Shown here piece after piece: positions 1 through 5,673 of a stretch of 5,883 nucleotides of DNA. A model generated the notes under the pieces. The model ran no database searches and was not told the origin of the DNA. It saw only the letters and a list, made by a program, of their open reading frames with translations. This DNA comes from DATMXT01 sp035560415 (GTDB taxonomy: Bacteria; Bacillota; Clostridia; Oscillospirales; Feifaniaceae): the NCBI GenBank assembly GCA_035560415.1, contig DATMZG010000097.1, forward strand, positions 1 to 5,883. The letters run 5' to 3'. The position numbers and the translations under genes were made by a program. How positions within the stretch are numbered: position 1 is the first letter of the stretch; each line of letters opens with the position of its first letter.

Positions 1-21
1 ATAGTAATGAAAACTATATTT

Positions 22-26
22 GGAGG
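22..26 (+). promoter_or_regulatory. Shine-Dalgarno of the PAP2-like gene
   Basis: GGAGG lies 5 nt before the ATG at 32. It decides the start in favour of this ATG over an in-frame TTG at 20, which overlaps the site itself. The promoter is not visible and probably lies left of the window. Confidence 0.85.
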
Positions 27-31
27 TCGTC

Positions 32-607
32 ATGACGCATACCGTGGAGCAGAAGCTGGCGCTCGCCATTCGCATCACAACCATTCCGCCCTTCATGGCG
101 GCCGTGGGCATCCTGATTTTGCACCGTCACTTTCCCGCGGAGTACAGTCTGTCGTCGCTCTTTTTCCTGACGGCGGCGCCTGTCGCCGCCTATCCGATCT
201 GGTGGGTCATTCCAAAGCTGCGGGAGGGAGGGCGCCGCACTCAGCGGGCACTTGCCGTCGCGCTCTCGGTGGCGGGCTATCTCGCGGGCTCTTTGTGGTG
301 CGGGTTCGTGACGCGGGAGTACGCCTCCCTTCAGGTCTATCTCATCTATCTGATTTCGGGCGGGCTGATTGCGCTCTTCTCCTACGTCTTCGGCATTCGC
401 GGAAGCGGTCACGCAAGCGGCGTGGTGGGGCCGGTGGCTGTCATGGTGTGGCGGCTGGGCCCGTGGTATTTGCTCGGGGCGGGGCTCATTGCGGCCGTGT
501 TCTGGAGTTCAGTCAAACTGGGACGGCACACGCTGCGCGAGCTCATGCTGGGCGGACTCTTTCCCATTTTCGGAGCTGTCGCCGTCAGTTTTCTGCCGCT
601 TGGGTGA
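32..607 (+). CDS. PAP2-superfamily-like integral membrane protein
   Basis: A 191-residue very hydrophobic protein with about six membrane segments (roughly residues 10-30, 40-60, 72-92, 99-120, 130-157 and 171-190). Three spaced motifs resemble the PAP2 phosphatase signature (K-x6-RP, PSGH, SR-x5-H-x3-D). They are K62-x6-R69-T70, then G124-S125-G126-H127, then S159-S160-x5-H166-x3-E170 within a VKLGRHT stretch. The spacing between motifs fits the family. Family members remove phosphate from membrane lipid phosphates such as phosphatidate or undecaprenyl pyrophosphate, using the two histidines. Here the P after R69, the P before SGH and the arginine of motif 3 are missing, and D is replaced by E, so activity is uncertain. 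The gene stands alone and is convergent with the transporter gene. The fold assignment is inferred from motifs; an unrelated membrane protein remains possible. Confidence 0.68.
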   Translation: MTHTVEQKLALAIRITTIPPFMAAVGILILHRHFPAEYSLSSLFFLTAAPVAAYPIWWVIPKLREGGRRTQRALAVALSVAGYLAGSLWCGFVTREYASLQVYLIYLISGGLIALFSYVFGIRGSGHASGVVGPVAVMVWRLGPWYLLGAGLIAAVFWSSVKLGRHTLRELMLGGLFPIFGAVAVSFLPLG

Positions 608-633
608 ACATTCAAATAAGATGATTGGATGCG

Positions 634-659
634 ACGAGCCGCCCTTTTGGGCGGCTCGT
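634..659. terminator. Bidirectional hairpin between convergent genes
   Basis: A perfect 11-bp GC-rich stem (ACGAGCCGCCC with its complement) closes a TTTT loop. It lies 26 nt after the stop of the PAP2-like gene and 22 nt after the stop of the converging transporter gene. Neither flank has a strong T-run, so it is a probable rather than a classic intrinsic terminator. The position suits a shared terminator or 3'-end stabiliser. Confidence 0.7.
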
Positions 660-681
660 ATTGCATATTCAATTGTGAGCG

Positions 682-1794
682 CTACATCAGGAAAATTGAG
701 ATGAACTGGGAGGCCAGCACGACGCAGATGAGGGCGACCGGGTAGGCCGCGGCGTAGGAAGTGGTCACTTCGTCCGAGCTCGAGATGGAGAGCAGGGTGC
801 CCAGCGCCGGAGTCGAGGTCATGCCGCCGCAGATGGAGCCCAGTGCACTCAGCATGTTGAGCCCTAAAATTTTGGTGGCGAGGAAATAGACCACGACCAT
901 GGGCAGGATGGTCATGACGGCGCCCTGCAGGAAGAGCGAAATGCCGTACTGCTTTAGAATTTCGAGGAACCCCTTTCCGGCGTTGGTGCCGGCCCCCATC
1001 AGGAAGAGGATGAGCCCCAGTTCCCGCATGGCATTGAGTGTGGCTTTGGGCACTTCAAGGGAAATTTTTCCGACGCGCCCGAAGTGTCCCATGACAAGCC
1101 CCGTCAGCAGCGGGCCGCCGGAGGTGCCGAGGCTGAAGACCGCGCCGCCCGGAAGCGGAATGGAGATGGAGCCTATCAGCACGCCGAGCACAACTGCGAC
1201 AGAGTAGGGAAACAGGCCATGAGGGTCAACTTTGAAAAGGTCTTTCTTTACGGAGGTCTTGACCTCCGGCTCATCCGCGTCCGTGACTGTGGCCGCTGTT
1301 TTCCCGCCCATCAGCTTGGGGACGATCTGCACGAAAAAGACGACGCCGAGCACGCCGAAGGGATAGGCGATGCCGTAGCCGACCGAGGCCGTGGCGTCCC
1401 CGGTGGCCTCGACTGCTGCGGCAAGGCCCGGCGTCGAGGTCAGGGCGCCGGTCATGAGGCCGACGGCCAGCGGCACCGGAATATGCCCCAGTTTGATGAC
1501 GGCGACACAGACGGCCGCGCCGATGACAATGGTCACAAAGCCGATGATCACATAGGCCATCGCCCGCTTTTTAAAATTCTCAAAAAAAACGGGGCCCGCT
1601 ATAAAGCCGACGGCCGTGACAAAGGCGACCAGTCCAAAGTTGCGCAGCAGCGCCGGCACCTCAAGTCCATAGTGTCCGAACACGAGCGCGACCAGAAGGA
1701 CTCCGGAGGAGCCGAAGGAGAACCCTTTGATGCTGATGGCGCCGAGCCCGTACCCGAGCGCGGCAATGAGGAAGAGCAGGACAAGCGTATCCAC
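682..1794 (-). CDS. AspT/YidE/YbjL-family transporter, minimal form without RCK domains
   Basis: A 370-residue polytopic membrane protein made of two homologous halves, typical of the aspartate:alanine exchanger family (Pfam Asp-Al_Ex type). The repeat hallmark is seen twice: TGALTSTPGLAAA at 115-127 followed by VGYGIAYPFG at 138-147, and CGGMTSTPALGTL at 322-334 followed by TSYAAAYPVA at 345-354. A charged cytosolic linker (about 162-192) joins the halves. Characterised members such as AspT carry a much longer central region with TrkA-C/RCK domains; this one does not. The start chosen is GTG 1794, 8 nt after GGGAG. The longer reading from TTG 1809 has no ribosome binding site. The gene follows pduL by 79 bp on the same strand with no separate promoter seen, so it is probably co-transcribed. 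Known substrates of the family are amino and dicarboxylic acids; the substrate here is unknown. Confidence 0.9.
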   Translation of the reverse strand: MDTLVLLFLIAALGYGLGAISIKGFSFGSSGVLLVALVFGHYGLEVPALLRNFGLVAFVTAVGFIAGPVFFENFKKRAMAYVIIGFVTIVIGAAVCVAVIKLGHIPVPLAVGLMTGALTSTPGLAAAVEATGDATASVGYGIAYPFGVLGVVFFVQIVPKLMGGKTAATVTDADEPEVKTSVKKDLFKVDPHGLFPYSVAVVLGVLIGSISIPLPGGAVFSLGTSGGPLLTGLVMGHFGRVGKISLEVPKATLNAMRELGLILFLMGAGTNAGKGFLEILKQYGISLFLQGAVMTILPMVVVYFLATKILGLNMLSALGSICGGMTSTPALGTLLSISSSDEVTTSYAAAYPVALICVVLASQFISIFLM

Positions 1795-1802
1795 TATGTA
1801 CA

Positions 1803-1807
1803 CTCCC
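1803..1807 (-). promoter_or_regulatory. Shine-Dalgarno deciding the GTG start of the transporter
   Basis: Read on the minus strand, GGGAG is followed after 8 nt (TGTACATA) by GTG at 1794. The site overlaps the TTG at 1809 that would give a protein five residues longer. An ATG at 1816 is out of frame. Confidence 0.7.
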
Positions 1808-1819
1808 AAAACACATGAA

Positions 1820-1842
1820 GTACGGGGTGATGTTCCCCGTAC
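1820..1842 (-). other. Intercistronic hairpin between pduL and the transporter gene
   Basis: A perfect 8-bp inverted repeat (GTACGGGG / CCCCGTAC) with a 7-nt loop. It lies 31 nt after the pduL stop and about 12 nt before the transporter Shine-Dalgarno. The sequence after the stem on the minus strand (TTCATGTGTTTTG) is only partly T-rich, so full termination is doubtful. A partial terminator (attenuator) or an RNA processing or stability element would set the pduL to transporter ratio. Confidence 0.55.
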
Positions 1843-1873
1843 CCCATATCCCGATTTTTATCGTTATTCGGTT

Positions 1874-2446
1874 TTATTTGATGATCTGACCCGTGACGGT
1901 GCCGGAGACGCCGGCTGCGTTGGCCTCGTCGGTGTCGATATGCAGGGCCTCTTTAAACTTGGGGGAGACGCGGCAGACGACCTCGTTGAAAGTGACTCCG
2001 CGGGGGCCTTCGACCTTGACCGAGACGACCTGCTTGTCTTCAATGCCGTATTCCTTGGCCTCTTCGGTTTCAAAGTGGATGTGGCGCTTGGCGACCATGA
2101 CGCCCTCGGCGAGGTCGAGCTGTCCGGCGGGTCCGATGAGCTTGCAGCCGGGGGTGCCGGCGATGTCGCCCGACTCGCGCACGGGAGCCGAAATTCCAAG
2201 GGTGCGGGCGTCGGTAAAGCTGACTTCAATTTGGGTCCTGGGGCGCTCGGGTCCCAGAATGGACATTTTGAGCTCGCCTTTTGGCCCGACGACGGTGACT
2301 TTCTCCTCGCAGGCAAACTGCCCGGGCTGAGAGAGGTCCTTCTTATTCTGGAGCTGATAGCCGGGTCCGAACAGCACGTCGAGGTCCGCACGGGAGACGT
2401 GCAGATGACGGGCCGAGACTTCCACCATGACATCTGTTCTTGCCAA
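1874..2446 (-). CDS. pduL: Phosphate propanoyltransferase, PduL-type phosphotransacylase
   Basis: A 190-residue protein of the PTAC/PduL family, which interconverts acyl-CoA plus phosphate and acyl-phosphate plus CoA (acetyl or propionyl). It is unrelated in fold to Pta. The two half-domains carry the zinc-site histidines: VSARHLHVS at 10-18 (H14, H16), KRHIHF at 120-125 (H122, H124) and LHIDTDEANAAG at 168-179 (H169). PVRESGD at 88-94 supplies the conserved arginine segment. The protein begins directly with the catalytic domain. It lacks the N-terminal extension that targets PduL paralogues to bacterial microcompartments, and no shell genes are nearby, so it is probably a soluble cytosolic enzyme of fermentative acetate or propionate metabolism. 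The TTG start is supported by AGGAGG 9 nt upstream; the first in-frame ATG (codon 7) has no ribosome binding site. It is first in a likely operon with the AspT-type transporter and has its own promoter. Confidence 0.95.
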   Translation of the reverse strand: MARTDVMVEVSARHLHVSRADLDVLFGPGYQLQNKKDLSQPGQFACEEKVTVVGPKGELKMSILGPERPRTQIEVSFTDARTLGISAPVRESGDIAGTPGCKLIGPAGQLDLAEGVMVAKRHIHFETEEAKEYGIEDKQVVSVKVEGPRGVTFNEVVCRVSPKFKEALHIDTDEANAAGVSGTVTGQIIK

Positions 2447-2455
2447 TTCGATATA

Positions 2456-2461
2456 CCTCCT
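2456..2461 (-). promoter_or_regulatory. Shine-Dalgarno deciding the TTG start of pduL
   Basis: A perfect AGGAGG on the minus strand, 9 nt before the TTG at 2446. It is the only good ribosome binding site near the pduL start. Confidence 0.85.
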
Positions 2462-2485
2462 GAAAATAGTTTTAGCGGTAATAGT

Positions 2486-2514
2486 ATTTTACAATATTTG
2501 CATGAAATACGCAA
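2486..2514 (-). promoter_or_regulatory. Sigma-A-like promoter of the pduL operon
   Basis: On the minus strand TTGCGT (2514-2509) and TAAAAT (2491-2486) are separated by exactly 17 nt. The -10 matches consensus at 5 of 6 positions; the -35 keeps only TTG plus spacing. The local sequence is AT-rich, and the promoter sits between the upstream terminators and the pduL Shine-Dalgarno, giving a leader of about 30 nt. Sequence prediction only. Confidence 0.6.
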
Positions 2515-2516
2515 GT

Positions 2517-2583
2517 CCCATTTATAAACGGCGAACGATGAAAAAGCCCTCCCGTTTATGAAGGGCGGACAATGAAAGAGCGG
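2517..2583. repeat. Imperfect 34-bp tandem duplication
   Basis: Bases 2517-2549 and 2551-2583 align without gaps at 25 of 33 positions, with a period of 34. Five of the eight differences are A/G exchanges. Both copies share TTTAT, AA, GGCG, AC, ATGAAA and AGC blocks. The right end of copy 1 forms the stem arm and A-run of the terminator at 2541-2566, and the right end of copy 2 forms the left arm of the terminator at 2574-2605. Confidence 0.7.
2541..2566 (-). terminator. Second, weaker intrinsic terminator after the SLH gene
   Basis: On the minus strand GCCCT (2566-2562) and AGGGC (2550-2546) form a 5-bp GC stem around an 11-nt loop, followed directly by TTTTT (2545-2541). The stem is short but the T-run makes it a credible backup terminator. 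It prevents read-through from the SLH gene into pduL. Confidence 0.5.
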
Positions 2584-2605
2584 CCCCTTTCGGGGCCGCT
2601 CTTTC
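2574..2605 (-). terminator. Main terminator of the SLH gene
   Basis: A perfect 14-bp stem (GAAAGAGCGGCCCC with its complement) lies 30 nt after the SLH stop codon. On the minus strand the loop is GAAA, a stable GNRA tetraloop, and the 3' arm ends in CTCTTTC. There is no long T-run beyond the stem. Confidence 0.8.
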
Positions 2606-2635
2606 CGCAGTGTAAGGTCTTTGCCTGTTTTGAGT

Positions 2636-5497
2636 TTACAGGGAGACGGTGTAAATGAAGACTGCGATGATCTCTTCGCCGTCCGAGGTCATCTCGGTGA
2701 TGTAGTCGACGAAGTAGTGGATGCCGGTCTCAGTGCCGATGTCGTCGGAGGCCATGACGGCGTCCTTGTCGGTGATCGAGATGTCGGTGTCCTTGTCGAT
2801 AGTGACGACTTCGCCCGCAGCGTAGTCAGCGGTGCGCAGGTCGCCGTCGGTGACGGAAGCGTCGATGGTGTAGAAGACGCAGTCGTCGGCGTAGATGAGC
2901 GCGGTGTCGGAAGCGCCAACCGTGGCGACCGTGTCATCCGCAGGCTCTTCGTTGTAGGTCAGGGTGAAGTCATTCCGAATCGAAATGCCGCTCTTCAGAA
3001 GCTTTGCGACGATGCCCTGGCCCCAGGTGACGGAGCCGTTGCCGGAGAGTGCGGCGTCCTTGCCCAGCGAGATGACGCCGGAGACAAGGCCGTTTGCGTC
3101 GACCTCAACCGAGACATAGCCCATCATGGTCTCCTTGGCGACGTCGCCGTTTGTCATGGCCTTGGAGAGCGGCTGCTTAACGCCGGCCTCGTTGGTCCAG
3201 ATGGCGGTGGCGGTCGACATGGAGTCGGTCCTGTAGGTCTCAATCTTGCCGTTTGCAACGATGGTCAGCTCATAGACGACTTCGCCGGAGGACTCGCCCG
3301 GAAGCAGGGTGATGCCCGTCACGAGGCCGACCATGTCGGACGCGGACGAAACCAGTGCGGAATCCTTGGTCAAAACGAGGGTGGTGATGGTATTGTCGCT
3401 GTCGATGATGCCCTCGACCATGTTGACATGATCGCTGTCCTCAAAGGCCGAAAGCTCATCGCCGGTCATGACCGAAACGGTGTTCTTGTCCGTGTTGATG
3501 ACGTAGACGGTGGAATCCTCGGTCACATAGCCGATGCGGTTACCGGCGGAATCCTTGAGCGAGGCCTGCTTGGTGAAGAATTCGACATCGGTGTAGGCGT
3601 CCTCAGCGGCGGTGGCGCCGGCGATGACGGTGGCGCTGCCGGAGACGAGGCCCTCAATGCCGGACAGGGAGTTGATTTCGCCGTCCTTGTCGAGGCCGTA
3701 CTTGACGAGGTTGTGCTTGATGGCGATTGCGGAGCCGTTGAAGCCGGTCTCGCCGTAGTAAAGTCCAGACTCGTCGGCCCAGCCGAGCTCTGCGCTGAAG
3801 ATGCCGGCGACAACTTCATCGTCGTCGAGCGAGACCTTCAGGGTCTTGACAGTGCCGTCCGAAAGGGTGCCGGTGACGGTGAAGGCGCTAAAGCCGCCCA
3901 GCCCGTCGGCCGTCTGAGAGACGCCGGTCACGAGCATGGTCTCGGTGGCCTTGGCCGACTCTGCGATTTCGGCGCGGTAGATGTTGCCGTTCGGGTCGAG
4001 ATAGAGGTCATAGGCGTTGCCCATCGCAAAGGCCGGAATGTGGCCGGCGACGGTGTTCGAAACAGTGCCGTTCAAAGTGGTGTTCAGTGCGACGGTGGGG
4101 ATGTAGTTCATCTTGGTGCCGGCGAACCAGAAGTTTTTGCCGCTCATGGCGGTGAGGGCGACGCCCTCCAGCAACTGGGACTCTTCGACGGTGTAGACGG
4201 TCTCAATCTCGCCGTCAACAACGCTCTCGCGGGCGGTCACAAAGACGTAGTCGCTCTTCGCGGCGCCCTCATAGAGGCTGACAATGACGTTGCCGTCGCT
4301 GTCTTTCAGGTTGGTGATGCTGGTGATGACGGAAGAGAGCATGATTTTGCCCGTCTTGGCGTCAAGGTAGGTGATCTTGGCCGCAATGGGCTCAAGGATG
4401 TAGATTGCATCGGCCTTCTTGTCGCCGTTGCGGTCGACAACGCGGAAAGACTTGGCCGAAAGGGTCTCAAAGAGGGCCGCATTCAGCGTGACTTCCGAAC
4501 CGTCGGACAGGGCGATGCCCTTCTCAAGGGCCGAGTAGTCGATGGAGATCTCACTGCCCGAAGCCGTGAAGACGACCTTGGAATCAGTGGTGGAGGATTT
4601 GACGGCTCCCGGGCCAAACTCGTAGATCTTGTTCTTGGAAACGGCCTGGAGGTTGATGAGGGTGTCGTCCGAGGTCAGGCCGTCGGACTTCTTGTCCTTG
4701 TACCAGACGGTGAGGTCGGAGCCGATCAGCTTATCGACGTTGCCGCTGTAAGAGAAGGCAAGGCCGTCGTCAAGCAGGACTTCGTCGTCCTCAGTCAGGT
4801 TATCGGCGTCCAGCGCGTAGTTCGAAGTGGCCACGAGCACCGACTCGCCCTCAGTGATGTTGAAGACTTTCTCAGCGGGGGTGTAGAGGGTGGTGGTGGA
4901 GCCGCTTGTCACCGAGAAGCGGGGAGCGTCGACAAACAGGCAATTCTCGCCCATCTGGGCGATGGCGCCGCGCTTTGCGGCTGCGTAGAAGGTGACGCCC
5001 TCAAGATCATCGAAGAGACCGACGGTCTGGGCCTTGTCGATGAAGCCGTAGGGGAAGGTCATGGTGTTCGCGTTGTAGCCGATACCCACGACGAACATCT
5101 TGGCGGCCTCAGCGAAGGAGACGTTGCGGCCCGGGACGAAATTGCCGTCCGGATCGCCGATGACGATGCCCAGGCTCTTGGCCCAGTTGATGTATCCGGC
5201 GGACCAGCGGTCGGCCGCGACATCCGGGAAGGGTGCGACGCCCTCGTACATGCCGGCGTCATCGGAGCCGGTCACGAGCACGTACAGAATTTTTACGAAC
5301 TCCTCACGGGTGATGTCCTTATCGGCGCCGAAGGTGCCGTCCGGATAGCCGTTGAGCACGTCGAGCGATGTCAGCAAGCTGATCGCTTCGTTGTAGTTCG
5401 TAGTTGTCTCCACGTCATTGAATGCAAAAGCCGTGAGCATACTGCATGCAATTGCGATTGCGACAATGAGTGAAGCAGCACGTTTGAAAAGCTTCAT
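2636..5497 (-). CDS. SLH-domain S-layer-like surface protein
   Basis: A 953-residue secreted, acidic, low-cysteine protein. Residues 1-25 form a signal peptide: K2, K5 and R6, a hydrophobic core at 7-22, and likely cleavage after AFA (23-25). Three SLH repeats follow: about 34-77 (GYPDGTFGADK, ITREEF), 90-141 (FPDVAADRW, GDPDGNF) and a degenerate third at about 149-187 (AAKRGAIAQMGE). SLH repeats normally bind pyruvylated secondary cell-wall polymer and tether the protein to the peptidoglycan surface. The remaining 750 or so residues are rich in Thr, Ser, Asp, Gly and Val. They look like a chain of beta-sandwich modules with short D/N/G turns that may bind calcium (DRNGDKKAD 355-363, DPNGN 501-505, LDKDGE 602-607). 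I recognise no enzyme motif. The ATG at 5497 is chosen because AGGAGG lies 6 nt upstream; the in-frame extension to 5587 would overlap the promoter. A strong promoter, structured leader and double terminator indicate an abundant, monocistronic product. Confidence 0.93.
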   Translation of the reverse strand: MKLFKRAASLIVAIAIACSMLTAFAFNDVETTTNYNEAISLLTSLDVLNGYPDGTFGADKDITREEFVKILYVLVTGSDDAGMYEGVAPFPDVAADRWSAGYINWAKSLGIVIGDPDGNFVPGRNVSFAEAAKMFVVGIGYNANTMTFPYGFIDKAQTVGLFDDLEGVTFYAAAKRGAIAQMGENCLFVDAPRFSVTSGSTTTLYTPAEKVFNITEGESVLVATSNYALDADNLTEDDEVLLDDGLAFSYSGNVDKLIGSDLTVWYKDKKSDGLTSDDTLINLQAVSKNKIYEFGPGAVKSSTTDSKVVFTASGSEISIDYSALEKGIALSDGSEVTLNAALFETLSAKSFRVVDRNGDKKADAIYILEPIAAKITYLDAKTGKIMLSSVITSITNLKDSDGNVIVSLYEGAAKSDYVFVTARESVVDGEIETVYTVEESQLLEGVALTAMSGKNFWFAGTKMNYIPTVALNTTLNGTVSNTVAGHIPAFAMGNAYDLYLDPNGNIYRAEIAESAKATETMLVTGVSQTADGLGGFSAFTVTGTLSDGTVKTLKVSLDDDEVVAGIFSAELGWADESGLYYGETGFNGSAIAIKHNLVKYGLDKDGEINSLSGIEGLVSGSATVIAGATAAEDAYTDVEFFTKQASLKDSAGNRIGYVTEDSTVYVINTDKNTVSVMTGDELSAFEDSDHVNMVEGIIDSDNTITTLVLTKDSALVSSASDMVGLVTGITLLPGESSGEVVYELTIVANGKIETYRTDSMSTATAIWTNEAGVKQPLSKAMTNGDVAKETMMGYVSVEVDANGLVSGVISLGKDAALSGNGSVTWGQGIVAKLLKSGISIRNDFTLTYNEEPADDTVATVGASDTALIYADDCVFYTIDASVTDGDLRTADYAAGEVVTIDKDTDISITDKDAVMASDDIGTETGIHYFVDYITEMTSDGEEIIAVFIYTVSL

Positions 5498-5503
5498 ATG
5501 AAT

Positions 5504-5509
5504 CCTCCT
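5504..5509 (-). promoter_or_regulatory. Shine-Dalgarno of the SLH gene
   Basis: A perfect AGGAGG on the minus strand, 6 nt before the ATG at 5497. It is preceded by an unpaired A8 run (5519-5512), which would keep the site open for ribosomes. It fixes the start of the gene. Confidence 0.9.
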
Positions 5510-5516
5510 GATTTTT

Positions 5517-5562
5517 TTTGCGGTCTCTCTCGAAAATCCGGGGGCCTCCCCCCTGCCGCAAA
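5517..5562 (-). promoter_or_regulatory. Structured 5' leader of the SLH mRNA
   Basis: On the minus strand TTTGCGG (5562-5556) is complementary to CCGCAAA (5523-5517), giving up to 7 bp. These arms enclose a GC hairpin, GGGGG-AGG-CCCCC (5552-5540). A start about 7 nt after the -10 would fall near 5559-5560, so the very 5' end of the transcript would be paired. The outer stem ends just before an A8 run and the AGGAGG. A GGGGGGAGG tract inside is itself Shine-Dalgarno-like but is not followed by a suitable start. A role in mRNA stability or translation is inferred; no known riboswitch class is recognised. Confidence 0.6.
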
Positions 5563-5565
5563 TGC

Positions 5566-5594
5566 AGTATAACAGCGCCGCAAACACTTCTCAA
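5566..5594 (-). promoter_or_regulatory. Strong sigma-A-like promoter of the SLH gene
   Basis: On the minus strand TTGAGA (5594-5589) and TATACT (5571-5566) are 17 nt apart, each matching consensus at 5 of 6 positions. The predicted start near 5559 gives a leader of about 62 nt. A second, weaker candidate just upstream is TTGCAC (5625-5620) and TAAACT (5602-5597), also 17 nt apart. Confidence 0.78.
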
Positions 5595-5596
5595 TA

Positions 5597-5610
5597 AGTT
5601 TACATAAACT
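5597..5610. repeat. Palindrome abutting the SLH promoter -35
   Basis: AGTTTA-CA-TAAACT is a perfect inverted repeat ending 2 bp from the -35 hexamer. A second, bulged pairing, AAGTTTACA (from 5596) with TGTAACTT (to 5617), overlaps it. The size and position suit an operator for a dimeric regulator, but in an AT-rich context chance is possible. Confidence 0.4.
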
Positions 5611-5632
5611 GTAACTTTTGTGCAAAATCCAG

Positions 5633-5673
5633 ATAATATTGGTCGATATGTTGGTCCTAATTGACATAATATT
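5633..5673. repeat. Paired short direct repeats upstream of the SLH promoter
   Basis: ATAATATT occurs at 5633-5640 and 5666-5673 (33 bp apart, about three helical turns). Between them TTGGTC occurs at 5639-5644 and 5651-5656 (12 bp apart). Such spacing could serve a DNA-binding protein, but no known motif is recognised. The surrounding stretch from about 5574 to 5800 is AT-rich with no convincing gene; apart from these repeats, the palindrome, the promoters and one hairpin I see nothing in it. Confidence 0.35.

Noticed and set aside
1874..2446. Bacterial microcompartment locus suggested by pduL
   Set aside because: No shell proteins, no aldehyde or diol enzymes in the window, and PduL lacks an encapsulation-peptide extension.
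1084..2527. Two long plus-strand ORFs opposite the transporter and pduL
   Set aside because: They share the same antisense codon register as the real genes, encode low-complexity charged strings and have no family resemblance, while the minus-strand products are clearly recognisable families.
5444..5446. Lipobox-like AIAC ending at Cys18 of the SLH signal peptide
   Set aside because: Position -3 is Ala rather than Leu/Val/Ile, the hydrophobic core continues past the cysteine, and a normal AFA cleavage site follows at 23-25. Cell-wall anchoring by SLH repeats needs no lipid.
2621..5473. A 950-codon plus-strand ORF opposite the SLH gene
   Set aside because: Its codons are the exact reverse complements of the SLH codons, its product is a featureless V/D/G/A-rich string, and it has no promoter. 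It is explained by avoidance of TTA, CTA and TCA in the sense gene.
5498..5587. Longer SLH protein with 30 extra N-terminal residues
   Set aside because: The extension would place the start upstream of the predicted -10, replace a perfect signal peptide start and ignore the AGGAGG at 5504-5509.
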